From assembly GCA_002706885.1 (NCBI GenBank), contig PAKY01000037.1, positions 1-38,793 on the forward strand: DNA of 38,793 bases. The letters are read 5' to 3'. The position numbers and the translations under genes were made by a program. The notes beneath the pieces are model-generated. The model worked only from the letters and a program-made list of their open reading frames with translations. It did no database searches and was not told where the DNA came from. Source of the DNA: Phycisphaerae bacterium. Its GTDB lineage: Bacteria; Planctomycetota; Phycisphaerae; Phycisphaerales; UBA1924. Shown here in pieces: positions 26,069 to 34,246 of this stretch. Position 1 is the stretch's first letter. Each line of letters begins with the position of its first letter.

Positions 26069-27289
26069 GTGGGTGACGAACGCGTCGTCGTGCCGCTATC
26101 TGAACTGTCAGACGGCAGCGTGGGCGATGTCTCACGCCTGACGTCACTCGCGTTCGGTGTCACAAGGGGCGAGGGTGACGCGTGGATCCGCATGGCGGGG
26201 ATCAAGAACTGGCGTGTTCTCCGAGAGGGCGGCCAGACGCTCGCGTGTGCGATGCTCATCCCGATGGCCCAGTATCTGGGGGGCCGTTCGGTTGATACGG
26301 CGGGCATCGCGGCGGTGACCGTCTCACCAGAAGCCCGCGGCCGCGGTGTCGCCCGGGGTTTGATGGCCGAGCTCATGCGGGAGTTGAACGGTCGCGGCGT
26401 GCCGACGAGTGTCCTCTACTCGGGGCTGCACCCGCTCTACCGCTCGGTCGGCTACGAAACGGCAGGAATCGTTTGCCACGCGAAGGTCCCCGCTGCGATG
26501 TTGCCCGCAACAGACCGCGGCGTCGGGTGGCGCTCGTACGCCGATGAGCGTGATTTCGACGCCGTTCGAGCGTGCTACGCCGCGTACGCGCGCGACCGAC
26601 ATGGATTCTGCGACCGCGGTTCATATCTCTGGGAACGCGTCCGCCGCCCACGCACCGGCGAGAACGACGGGTTCGTGGCGACCGCCGAAGACGGCTCGAT
26701 CGAGGCCTATGTCTTCTACAAGCTTGGCGCTTGGGACTGGGAACAGCCCGGCACCGGGACGATGCTCGGTAACCCTCTCCGCGTCGCGGACATGGCCTGG
26801 TCGACGCCGCGTGGCCTCGCTCGCCTTCGCGGTTTCCTTCGGGGTTATGCGTCGACGGCGGGCGAGATCAGCTTCACGACTCAGGCGGAATCCGCGCTGC
26901 TGATCGATCTCGAAGACCACCGCTTCCGAATGAAGGTCCTGAATCGCTGGATGCTCCGTGTGACTGATGTCGCCGCTGCGGTCGAGGCCCGTGGGTTCCC
27001 GCGTGGTCTCGCGACGGAGATCCATCTTGAGATCGCGGACGATGTCGTTCCATCGAACGCCGGTCGGTGGATCGTTCGCGCCGATGGATCGGGCGCCGCT
27101 GTCTGTGAGCGCGGCGGTGAGGGCCACCTGAAGACGACGGCGCGTTGGTTCGCGCCGATCTACTCGGGGCATCTCAGAGCGAGCGAACTCGCCGCCGCGG
27201 GGCGGATCGATGCTGGCGAGAACGCGCTCGCCGCGTGCGACGCGCTCTTCGGTGGCTTTGGGGCGCCGACGATGGTGGACCTCTTCTAG
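26069..27289 (+). CDS. Eis-like GNAT acetyltransferase
   Basis: A 406-residue protein with the three-part Eis architecture: an N-terminal GNAT domain with VTVSPEARGRGVARGLM (acetyl-CoA loop, R-G-R-G-V-A), a second GNAT-like half with HPLYRSVGYETAG (about 122-134), and a C-terminal SCP2-like domain (about 290-406). Mycobacterial Eis acetylates several amines of aminoglycosides and proteins, using its C-terminal carboxylate; this protein also ends in Phe (VDLF), as Eis does. Its own substrate is unknown. Start: GTG at 26069 with AAAGGGGG at 26056-26063, 5 bases upstream. It ends by overlapping the convergent gene at 27286 by 4 bases. Confidence 0.85.
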   Translation: MGDERVVVPLSELSDGSVGDVSRLTSLAFGVTRGEGDAWIRMAGIKNWRVLREGGQTLACAMLIPMAQYLGGRSVDTAGIAAVTVSPEARGRGVARGLMAELMRELNGRGVPTSVLYSGLHPLYRSVGYETAGIVCHAKVPAAMLPATDRGVGWRSYADERDFDAVRACYAAYARDRHGFCDRGSYLWERVRRPRTGENDGFVATAEDGSIEAYVFYKLGAWDWEQPGTGTMLGNPLRVADMAWSTPRGLARLRGFLRGYASTAGEISFTTQAESALLIDLEDHRFRMKVLNRWMLRVTDVAAAVEARGFPRGLATEIHLEIADDVVPSNAGRWIVRADGSGAAVCERGGEGHLKTTARWFAPIYSGHLRASELAAAGRIDAGENALAACDALFGGFGAPTMVDLF

Positions 27290-29175
27290 TTCGCTTCGTT
27301 CAGCCGATCTCGAAGCTCGATCGCGTTCAGGTCCCCGGCATCAGCTTGGGCGGAGATGATCGGCTCGTAGTGCCGAAGGATCGCGGTATCAGCCAAGAAG
27401 TTCCTCAAATGGGCGATGAACGCACGGGTGTCCAGGCTCGCGTTCTCGATCGTGAGGCGAAGACGGACCAAGTCGTGATCGGCGAGATCACGTCGCACCA
27501 GATCAATGAGCGCGTGCTGCGGGGTTCCAAGCGAGAGCGGCTGGTCGAGCGACGGGTTCTGGTCGAGGATCCAACGCGTCGCTCGCTCGGCATCCCCGCC
27601 CTGCGCGACGAGCGCCGCCGCGGCGAAGAAAGAACCGCGATGGCTGTCGAGGCCGAACAATGGTTCGATGGCGCTCCGGAGCCCGTCGTAGCTGTCATGC
27701 AGGTCCAGGATCAGAAGCATCTCGGTATCCAATCGCCCGCCGAGAAAGAACACCATTGGATCTGGAGCGTAGAGGCCGCTCTCGAGTCCTTGGACGTATG
27801 ACCTCAGCCGATTGCTCATGGCGTCGACGAAGTCTTTTTCATCGCCGCCAAGCGCTAGGTAGTCCCGATAGAAGCCCGATGAGCCGATCGGTACATCCGG
27901 GTCGCCGATAGCCTCGAGCATCGCTGGCGAAAGCACGTTCGCGGCCTCGCCAAAGCGCGTCGCGGATGAAATCGCCGCCCGCTGGACGGTCGGGCCCGCG
28001 CTGATACAGGCGGTGAGATACGACTCGGTTGATTCAGACCAGGGATAGCCACCGAGCAGTTCGGCGCCGAGCGCCTGGAGGTCTGGCGCGTCGTCGGCCA
28101 GCGAGAGCAGCGTCTGTTCCGCTCCTGGAGGAAAATCGCCAAGACGGGTCCACATCCACACGCCGAGCAGCCGAGCGAAGTCGTCAGCCGACAGGAACGT
28201 GAACCGCGGGTCCGCTATCCTCACTGGTTGCTCCGCCGACTCCACGCCGAGCAGCTTTTGGCGCATCTGTGCGTCGGTGGCGATCTGCTTGCACCACGCG
28301 GCGGCTTCGACGTGATCGCTTCCGAAGCCCCGGAGCTGATCGAGCATCGACGCCCAGATCCGCTGCTTCATCTTTGGAAGTAAGCCGATTGAGCTCATCG
28401 CGGTTTCGACCGCGCGAAACGCGACCCATCCGATGGGCGACAGACGGACGCCGTCACGGCGCTCGAACTGCCGATCGAGGTACTCCGGCTCATCGAGAAG
28501 CCTCATCGTGACGCGGCGGTCGAGGTCCTCCAGTTGGGCGAGCGATTCGAAGAGCATTCGGTCTGCGACAGCCGGATCCGTCGGACGCGCGAGCAGGACG
28601 TCGACCAGCCCCGGCGCATCCAGTTCGATAAGAAGCACGCGCGCCTTTGAACCGTCATCAAGCCGCACACGCGCCGAGGGCCAGCCGCACGCACGCAGGA
28701 GTTCGAGGTCCGCGGGGCCGGAGTCGGATTCCCGGAGGCGATCGCGAGCGCCACGCGCGATCCTGGATATCTCGCTGAGGCGAAGGTCGCCCTCGCCGAG
28801 CCTTCGGCGCAAGTCCTCGTCAAGTTTCGAATCCTCCAGCCACACCAGACGGGTGACCACCGACGCCGGCAGGTCGGCCCACCCGCGCGTCTGTTGGACC
28901 CGCGCCAGCCCGACGATCGTTGCCGCGGGAACGAGCAACAGCAGCGACAGAAAAGCCGCGGATCCCCATCGCCGCCGAGTCCTCAGCAGCTCCTGGTCAC
29001 GCTCCACCCGTCGTTCGCACTCCGGACAGGTCGTCGGGACCAGCGCGGAGAGTTCGTAGAAGCACTTCGGGCATCGTCGCCGCCCTCGTGGTCGGTCCGC
29101 GACAAGAAAGAACGCCAATCCGCCCAACCAAGCGCAGAGCAATCCCGCGGAAACGGCGTAGAGCCAGACATGCAT
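27286..29175 (-). CDS. Large membrane protein with N-terminal zinc ribbon, function unknown
   Basis: A 629-residue protein. It opens with a membrane helix (about 5-26), then a zinc ribbon C35PKC38 / C50PEC53 with the same C-x2-C-x11-C-x2-C spacing as the protein at 13518-14066, then a second helix (about 72-91). The remaining 530 residues are soluble, acidic and mostly alpha-helical, with HEAT-like or armadillo-like Leu/Ala spacing but no clear repeat family. With two helices the large domain is probably on the side away from the ribbon. The ATG at 29175 has TAGTCT 6 bases upstream and no Shine-Dalgarno site. It is divergent from the EamA gene with a 43-base gap and overlaps the Eis-like gene by 4 bases at its end. 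Confidence 0.72.
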   Translation of the reverse strand: MHVWLYAVSAGLLCAWLGGLAFFLVADRPRGRRRCPKCFYELSALVPTTCPECERRVERDQELLRTRRRWGSAAFLSLLLLVPAATIVGLARVQQTRGWADLPASVVTRLVWLEDSKLDEDLRRRLGEGDLRLSEISRIARGARDRLRESDSGPADLELLRACGWPSARVRLDDGSKARVLLIELDAPGLVDVLLARPTDPAVADRMLFESLAQLEDLDRRVTMRLLDEPEYLDRQFERRDGVRLSPIGWVAFRAVETAMSSIGLLPKMKQRIWASMLDQLRGFGSDHVEAAAWCKQIATDAQMRQKLLGVESAEQPVRIADPRFTFLSADDFARLLGVWMWTRLGDFPPGAEQTLLSLADDAPDLQALGAELLGGYPWSESTESYLTACISAGPTVQRAAISSATRFGEAANVLSPAMLEAIGDPDVPIGSSGFYRDYLALGGDEKDFVDAMSNRLRSYVQGLESGLYAPDPMVFFLGGRLDTEMLLILDLHDSYDGLRSAIEPLFGLDSHRGSFFAAAALVAQGGDAERATRWILDQNPSLDQPLSLGTPQHALIDLVRRDLADHDLVRLRLTIENASLDTRAFIAHLRNFLADTAILRHYEPIISAQADAGDLNAIELRDRLNEAN

Positions 29176-29181
29176 GGCGGC

Positions 29182-29187
29182 AGACTA
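29182..29187 (-). promoter_or_regulatory. TAGTCT -10-like element 6 nt before the gene at 29175
   Basis: On the minus strand TAGTCT, then GCCGCC, then the ATG at 29175. It is identical in hexamer and spacing to the element before the CvpA-like gene. Confidence 0.55.
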
Positions 29188-29204
29188 CAGGAGCCACGCA
29201 CGGA

Positions 29205-29210
29205 TACGCT
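29205..29210 (+). promoter_or_regulatory. TACGCT -10-like element 8 nt before the EamA gene
   Basis: TACGCT is followed by 8 bases and the ATG at 29219. Spacing is 2 bases longer than in the other cases, so a start or two upstream bases may be transcribed. It forms a divergent pair with the element at 29182-29187. Confidence 0.4.
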
Positions 29211-29218
29211 GCACTTCT

Positions 29219-29677
29219 ATGAAGGCGATCCTCTTTGCCGTGCTCGCTGGGCTCTGCTGGGGCGTGGGCGAGTTGTTCACCAAGTCGGTGCTCCACACGA
29301 AGCAGGTCGGGCCGATCACGGCGATCGCCGTCCGCTCGTCGGTGGCGATCCCCCTCATGTGGGCGGCGTACGCGTGGGCCGTCCATAGCGCGAAGCTCGA
29401 GCCGTCAAAGTGGACAGAAGCGTCCGCTGGGACGCTGTGGAAGCTGGTGCTGGGGTCGGGGGTGATCGCGGGCGCCGGTGGGATGATCTTTTTCTATCTC
29501 TCCTTGCATTACGGAGAGATCAGCCGCGTCAAGCCCATCGCGTTTGCCCTTGCCCCCGCCACGGCGGTCACGCTTGGTTGGCTCGCGCTTGGAGAACCGC
29601 TGGGAACTCGGAAGATCATGGGGGTGGGCTGCATTTTGGCCGGGGTCGCGTTGCTTTCGGCGAACGCTCCCCGCTAA
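29219..29677 (+). CDS. Half-size EamA-family transporter
   Basis: A 152-residue protein with five predicted membrane helices and one EamA (drug/metabolite transporter) domain. It begins MKAILFAVLAGLCWGVGELF, with the family's Gly-x-x-W-G first helix, and ends with AFALAPATAVTLGWLALGEP plus a final G-x-x-x-x-G-x-x-L helix, the family's typical L-x-E-P turn. Full-size DMT proteins are duplicated (about 300 residues); single-domain members are thought to work as dimers, as in the EmrE group. Start ATG at 29219 is preferred over 29174, which would add a non-hydrophobic Arg/His-rich tail. Substrate unknown. Confidence 0.85.
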   Translation: MKAILFAVLAGLCWGVGELFTKSVLHTKQVGPITAIAVRSSVAIPLMWAAYAWAVHSAKLEPSKWTEASAGTLWKLVLGSGVIAGAGGMIFFYLSLHYGEISRVKPIAFALAPATAVTLGWLALGEPLGTRKIMGVGCILAGVALLSANAPR

Positions 29678-29829
29678 TTGCGTGCCAGGCGGTGAGCATC
29701 GCGATTGTATCGGACCATCTGGCGGAATCTGGGGCCGCATGATCGTCTGTGACGGCGCAGGCAGCGTTGCTTGACGTGATGCTGTAACACCCGACCGGAT
29801 CGGGAGGGTTGTCAGGCCGACATTGAGAT

Positions 29830-29853
29830 GCTGGCCCCGGCGCCAGCGGGAGG
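29830..29853 (+). promoter_or_regulatory. Hairpin abutting the Shine-Dalgarno site of the receiver gene
   Basis: A perfect 6-bp stem GCTGGC (29830-29835) with GCCAGC (29842-29847), loop CCCGGC, is followed without a gap by the ribosome site GGGAGG (29848-29853). The stem could limit or position ribosome access. In the 186-base stretch 29678-29863 I see no gene. Confidence 0.4.
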
Positions 29854-29863
29854 CCTGTGCGTG

Positions 29864-30268
29864 ATGGACCAGCGACATCTTCTCGTGATCGACGACGAGA
29901 TCCACATCGTGACCATTCTGAAGCGGCGGTTCGAGGCCGCGGGCTGGCGGGTGACGCTGGCGAGAGATGGTCGCCAGGGGGTCGAGGCCGCGGTGGCGTG
30001 TACGCCCGACGCGGTCGTGGTCGATTACCAGATGCCCCACATGGACGGGCTCGAGGTCGCGGAGGCCCTGTTCGCGAACGAGACCACGCGCTCGGCGCCG
30101 GTGCTCATGCTGACGGCCCGTGCCCATCTGATCGACGAGGAACGTCTGGCAAGGACGAATATCAGGGATCTTCTTTCCAAGCCCTTCAGCGCTCGTGAGT
30201 TGCTCACACGCGTCGAGAAGGTCGTGGGGTCGGACACGAAGTCCGGCGAAGTGGAGGCGGCCGCATGA
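29864..30268 (+). CDS. Stand-alone response-regulator receiver
   Basis: A 134-residue CheY-type receiver with all the phosphorylation-site residues: acidic pair D10/D11, phospho-acceptor D54 in VVVDYQMPHMDG, Thr84 in LMLTAR and Lys106 in SKPF. There is no output domain. The ATG at 29864 is used; the GTG three bases earlier (29861) lies closer to the GGGAGG ribosome site and is equally possible. The stop overlaps the HD-GYP start (ATGA), so the two are coupled and probably work together. No histidine kinase is in the window. In RpfG, receiver and HD-GYP are one protein; here they are separate. Confidence 0.92.
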   Translation: MDQRHLLVIDDEIHIVTILKRRFEAAGWRVTLARDGRQGVEAAVACTPDAVVVDYQMPHMDGLEVAEALFANETTRSAPVLMLTARAHLIDEERLARTNIRDLLSKPFSARELLTRVEKVVGSDTKSGEVEAAA

Positions 30269-31758
30269 TCGAACCCGCTCCGAACATGGACGTGCTGGGG
30301 CGGGTCGAAGACCGCGCCAGATCGCTCGGCGCCTGGTTCTGCCGATTGACGCAAGACGGACGCCTGCCGGAGGACGTTGAGGGTCCGGCGGACGTTCTTG
30401 CCTGGGCAAAGCCGCAGATCTTCGACCTTTCAGAGCCGGTGATGCGGGTCGGCGGGCCGACTTCGCACGCGATCGCGGTGCTGAACGCCTCGAACGGCGG
30501 CGCCCTGCTCGTCGCGGCTCCGAAACGAGCTCCGGACGGAATGAACGACATCTCGTCGGGCGTCATCTCAGTGCTCGCCGAGTCGTTGAACGACTCGGTG
30601 TCGTCATCGCTTCTCGAGCACGAGTACGGCGTCTTCGCGATGCACCTCGACCACTCGTACGAAGCGACGACCATGCTCTACGAGCTGGCGAGGACGCTCG
30701 GCAACGTCCGCGCCTCGGCCCAGTTCGTCACCGACTCGCTCGGCTCGCTCCGTCGGGTCCTTGGGTGCCGCTGGTCGGCGCTCGACCTGGTCGAGGGCTG
30801 GACGGTCGGCGGGATCGAGGTCCCGCAGTTAACCGTGTCGGCCGACGAGGCGAGACTGATTTCCAGGGTCGCCGCCGAACTCCCGAACATCGTCTCCGAG
30901 TGGGCGCCGCGCGCCCGGCGGGGCATCTGCGTTGGATTCAATGCTCTTGAAGCGGACGAGCTGATCGTTAAGGACGTGCGTCTCGACGGGGAGCGCGCGG
31001 GCTGGATCGTTCTGGGCAAGTCCCTCGACGAGACGGAAGAGAAGGCGAGCAGCTACGACACGCAGGCCGTGGAAATCGTGGCGGGGCGGGCAGCGACGAA
31101 GCTCGAAAGCCTCTGCCTGTTTCGACAACAGGAGAGGACGTACATGGGCTCACTCCAGGCGCTCACGGGGACGCTCGAAGCCAAGGATCCGTACACGCGA
31201 GGCCATTCCGAGCGCGTGGCGCTGCTTGCGCGGATGCTCGCGGAGGCCGTGGAGATGGACCCGGCGGACATCGAACGGATCGATCTCTGTGGAAGGCTGC
31301 ACGACATCGGCAAGATCGGCGTGCCCGACCGGGTGCTCTGCAAGCCCGATCGTCTCACCGACGAAGAGTTTGAGATGATTAAGCAGCATCCGCGGATCGG
31401 GTTCGAGATCCTCGACTCGATCCCCGGTCTCGCTGGAATCCTGCCTGGCGTGCTCCATCACCACGAGCGGTGGGACGGACGCGGCTACCCCGACGGCCTC
31501 GAGGGGGAGGCGATCCCCATGATCGCCCGTGTCTTGGCGCTCGCCGACACCTTCGACGCCATGAGCTCCAACCGCGCCTATCGGCCCAGTCGTCCGCGGA
31601 ACGTCGTGCTCGCGGAGTTCCGCAAGTGCGCGGGCACGCAGTTCGCCCCGGATCTCGTCGAGCCATTCCTCGACATCGACTTCGCACGCTTCGACGAGAT
31701 GCAGCGTGAGCACGCGAGCGGTGAGTTCGGCAACCAGCGCGTTGAACGGGCCGCCTGA
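30265..31758 (+). CDS. HD-GYP domain protein with GAF-like sensor region
   Basis: A 497-residue protein. Residues about 1-300 are a poorly conserved region with GAF-like features (around 150-285), and about 310-470 form an HD-GYP domain. HD dyad His346/Asp347 is in GRLHDIGKIGVPD, and GYP is at 407-409 in the motif HHHERWDGRGYPDG. The metal-binding His and Asp residues are intact, so it should degrade cyclic di-GMP to pGpG or GMP. It overlaps the receiver gene by four bases (ATGA), and a strong terminator follows at 31791, making a two-gene unit. The receiver likely controls it by contact. Localisation is cytosolic; no signal peptide or membrane helix. Confidence 0.93.
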   Translation: MIEPAPNMDVLGRVEDRARSLGAWFCRLTQDGRLPEDVEGPADVLAWAKPQIFDLSEPVMRVGGPTSHAIAVLNASNGGALLVAAPKRAPDGMNDISSGVISVLAESLNDSVSSSLLEHEYGVFAMHLDHSYEATTMLYELARTLGNVRASAQFVTDSLGSLRRVLGCRWSALDLVEGWTVGGIEVPQLTVSADEARLISRVAAELPNIVSEWAPRARRGICVGFNALEADELIVKDVRLDGERAGWIVLGKSLDETEEKASSYDTQAVEIVAGRAATKLESLCLFRQQERTYMGSLQALTGTLEAKDPYTRGHSERVALLARMLAEAVEMDPADIERIDLCGRLHDIGKIGVPDRVLCKPDRLTDEEFEMIKQHPRIGFEILDSIPGLAGILPGVLHHHERWDGRGYPDGLEGEAIPMIARVLALADTFDAMSSNRAYRPSRPRNVVLAEFRKCAGTQFAPDLVEPFLDIDFARFDEMQREHASGEFGNQRVERAA

Positions 31759-31790
31759 ACGGCGCCGGAGATCGCGGCGGACGACGAGAT

Positions 31791-31820
31791 GGCCCGAGTT
31801 CCTGACTCGGGCCTTTTTTT
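31791..31820 (+). terminator. Intrinsic terminator after the HD-GYP gene
   Basis: A perfect 9-bp stem, GGCCCGAGT (31791-31799) with ACTCGGGCC (31805-31813), loop TCCTG, is followed by seven T residues (31814-31820). A strong rho-independent terminator for the receiver/HD-GYP unit. The remaining bases to 32035 show no gene. Confidence 0.93.
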
Positions 31821-32035
31821 GTGCGCGGCCATAGAGCGAGGCGACACGAAGGCATCGCCGATATCGAGGTGGTTGTCCGTCGGATCTTGACGAGCGCAAG
31901 GTTGAGAACGCTCAGGCGTCGTGACCTTGCGGCCGGTCGCTCTCATCGGCCGAGCGAGCGATCAGCGGATCGGTTCGATTGTTGGCTCGTCGGGATCGAT
32001 CCCCGGCGAAACGCGGGTGAACCCACCGTCGCGAC

Positions 32036-33154
32036 TCAATCGACGATCCATCTGGTTGAATCCGGGTCGATGGTCAGCGGGATCTCATCGATCTCATAGA
32101 TGTACCGAAGCTCGGGCGTCGTGAGTATCCGATCGAATACAGCGAAGCCCAGGACCGAACCGTCGAGCTCTTCGTCTACCCCGGCGTAGTCGTACCCCGC
32201 CGGTCCGCCGAAGCGGAAGATGTCGTCGAAGGTGTATTCAAGTCCTCCCTTGAACGATCCGTTCGTCGACGGGGAGTTCACGTTGACTCGGAGCTTCGCG
32301 CCGGACTGTCCGAACGAATACGTCACGAAACTCCAGGTGTTCTCGGGAAGATTGTCGCCGACGAGATAGCTGTCAGGGCCGGAAATCTCGTGATACACGG
32401 CGATCCGATCGTCGTCGATGAGAAAGACGACGTCTCCGTTGCCCTGGCTGAAGTAGCCAGCCTTCATGGCGATCACACGGTCCCAGCGGTCGGCGCCGGG
32501 ATTGACCCAGAAGGTGATCGTCCCGTTGCCGATATCGAAGTTGGCGCCGGCCGCGCTCCCGGCGTTGTCGTTGTTGTCGGAGAACCAGGGGGCGTTGCCG
32601 TCCTCGGGGCCGGTGGTCCTGCCCGAGATGTTGCTGTCGCTGTAGACGCCGCCGAGGGTGGCGGTCGATTCGCTCATGCCGATCGAGCCGCTGCCTTCGT
32701 TGAGCGGGTAGTACCGGATCGGGCCGAGCGACAGCGCTCGCGCGTGCAGGTCCGGCCCGGTGTCGGTGACTTCGCACGCCAGACGGACACGGGCGTTCCC
32801 CGTGTACGCCTCCGCGATCAGGTACGCGCCGCTGGCGGGCAGTTCGGCGGTGGTGAGCTTGAAGTGCGTTGTCTTGTCGGCAAAGTAGGCGGTCGCGAAG
32901 GACCTGTTCAGGATGACGTCGGCGAGAACGTTCCGCGCATCGGTGTACACCCAGTCGCCGTCGTCATCGGTCAGCGTGTTCAGCGCGAGTTCGAACACCG
33001 ATCGAGCCGTCTGCCGCGCACGCGCGGCGTCCGACGCGTCGTGCATCCTGTCGGCCATCGACCGACGCGCCACGGCGCCTCCGATCGCGAGGCTCGCGAC
33101 GATCGCGCTCGTGAGCATCACGAAGACGTAGATCGTCCCACGCCGTCGCTTCAC
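32036..33154 (-). CDS. GspK-like minor pseudopilin with a LamG domain
   Basis: A 372-residue protein and the last gene of the pilus-type cluster. It starts with GTG in the stop of the preceding pilin gene (GTGA overlap). The N-terminus KRRRG/TIYVFVMLTSAIVA resembles the type III signal of GspK proteins: Gly before the cut, a hydrophobic helix and no Glu at +5, as in GspK, followed by an alpha-helical region (about 30-60). Residues about 147-353 form a LamG/concanavalin-like domain: RYYPLNEGSGS, TITFWVNPGADRW, ENTWSFVTYSF, LGFAVFDRILTTPELRYIYE. Typical GspK has an inserted alpha-domain at the tip and no lectin fold. LamG domains often bind carbohydrate or calcium. A tip adhesin or a substrate-recognition role is inferred. 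Confidence 0.75.
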   Translation of the reverse strand: MKRRRGTIYVFVMLTSAIVASLAIGGAVARRSMADRMHDASDAARARQTARSVFELALNTLTDDDGDWVYTDARNVLADVILNRSFATAYFADKTTHFKLTTAELPASGAYLIAEAYTGNARVRLACEVTDTGPDLHARALSLGPIRYYPLNEGSGSIGMSESTATLGGVYSDSNISGRTTGPEDGNAPWFSDNNDNAGSAAGANFDIGNGTITFWVNPGADRWDRVIAMKAGYFSQGNGDVVFLIDDDRIAVYHEISGPDSYLVGDNLPENTWSFVTYSFGQSGAKLRVNVNSPSTNGSFKGGLEYTFDDIFRFGGPAGYDYAGVDEELDGSVLGFAVFDRILTTPELRYIYEIDEIPLTIDPDSTRWIVD

Positions 33155-33714
33155 CGCTGCCACAGCGTGTCTCCGGAGAGGGTTCGCAGGACCGTGATCT
33201 CCGCGAGCGTTTCGCCTCGTCGGCGGACGGTGACCGTGACCCGCCGTCCGACGATGTCCGCGCCGACGAGCGTGTCCGAACCGACCTCGTCGATCATGGC
33301 GATCTCCACCGAACGGCTCCATGTCGCGTCGAACCCGGGCAGCGCGGCCCCCTGGACGTCTTCGGGAGGCGACGCCGACCACTTGTGGTAGTAGTCGATC
33401 GTCGGGAAATCGGCCCGGGGCGAATCCGCGTCGATGCTGGCGACCGTCCTGAGCAGGTTCGCGGTGAACTCGGTCAGGTCAAGAACGAAGTTCGCGTGCA
33501 TTGGATCGATTGGCGCCGTCGCGACCTCGGAGGCAAGATCTTCCGCGAGCCGCCACGCGGCCGCCCGCTCGTTCGTTGTGGTGGTCAGCGCGCGCGCCGC
33601 GGTCGCCGCGTTCATCGCTCCGACCAGCATGAGGGCGACGACGATCGAGGACATGACGACCTCGAGCAGCGTGAAGCAGCGTCGGCGAACACCCGTGGTT
33701 GAGCGACGGTTCAT
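33151..33714 (-). CDS. GspI/PilV-like minor pseudopilin
   Basis: A 187-residue protein with a prepilin N-terminus: Arg-rich leader RRRC, then F-T-L-L-E-V-V-M-S-S and a hydrophobic helix. Glu at +5 of the mature part is present, but the residue before the cut is Cys, where Gly is typical. The C-terminal part is a small beta-rich domain. Relation to GspI or PilV is inferred from size, order and the TLLEV start. The ATG at 33714 follows the GspJ-like gene by 10 bases; its stop overlaps the GspK-like start. It is expected to form the tip complex with the flanking minor pilins. Confidence 0.72.
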   Translation of the reverse strand: MNRRSTTGVRRRCFTLLEVVMSSIVVALMLVGAMNAATAARALTTTTNERAAAWRLAEDLASEVATAPIDPMHANFVLDLTEFTANLLRTVASIDADSPRADFPTIDYYHKWSASPPEDVQGAALPGFDATWSRSVEIAMIDEVGSDTLVGADIVGRRVTVTVRRRGETLAEITVLRTLSGDTLWQR

Positions 33715-33724
33715 GCCTCGATCC

Positions 33725-34246
33725 TCAATTCGTTGACGTGGGGTTGGCCAGCATCTCGACGGTGGTCGTCGCCGTGACGTCGGGGGGACCGGCAATCGTG
33801 AGCTCGATCAGCAGCGAAGGCCTCCGGTCGGCGGGTGTGATCGCATCGACCTGGAAAGAGCCAACGCCCGTGATCAGGTGCCGTTCGTAGGCGCCGTTGC
33901 TCCGGATGAGGACGACTTCCCCCGCGGGTTTGATCAGGTCGTAGCGGACGGTGTCGGCGCCGTCGCTGTCGTCCCGATCGGGGAGCGTCAGCACGAGTGT
34001 TTGTTTCGATCCGGTGATGCTGTACCCGCTCGCGACCGCGACGTCGCGGGCGATCAGGCTGAGCGCGTCGTTCGCTTCGCGGATGCGTACCGCCGGCTCG
34101 TCGGCGGTGGGGAGGGCGAAGCTCGCAAGCGTCAGGGCGCCTCCCATCGCAACGATGATGACCGAGCCGGCCGTCATCGCGACGACGAGCTCGATCAGGG
34201 TGTAGCCGCGCCGGCGGCCACGGATGTGTCGGGGCGTGGGGCTCAT
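33725..34246 (-). CDS. GspJ-like minor pseudopilin
   Basis: A 173-residue prepilin-type protein: leader SPTPRHIRGRRRG, cut before Y-T-L-I-E-L-V-V-A, with Gly at -1 and Glu at +5, then a hydrophobic helix and a beta-rich domain (about 50-170). Position between the H-like and I-like genes and its size suggest GspJ or PilW. The ATG at 34246 overlaps the stop of the GspH-like gene (ATGA). Assignment to the exact minor-pilin class is uncertain, although membership in the family is clear. Confidence 0.75.
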   Translation of the reverse strand: MSPTPRHIRGRRRGYTLIELVVAMTAGSVIIVAMGGALTLASFALPTADEPAVRIREANDALSLIARDVAVASGYSITGSKQTLVLTLPDRDDSDGADTVRYDLIKPAGEVVLIRSNGAYERHLITGVGSFQVDAITPADRRPSLLIELTIAGPPDVTATTTVEMLANPTSTN

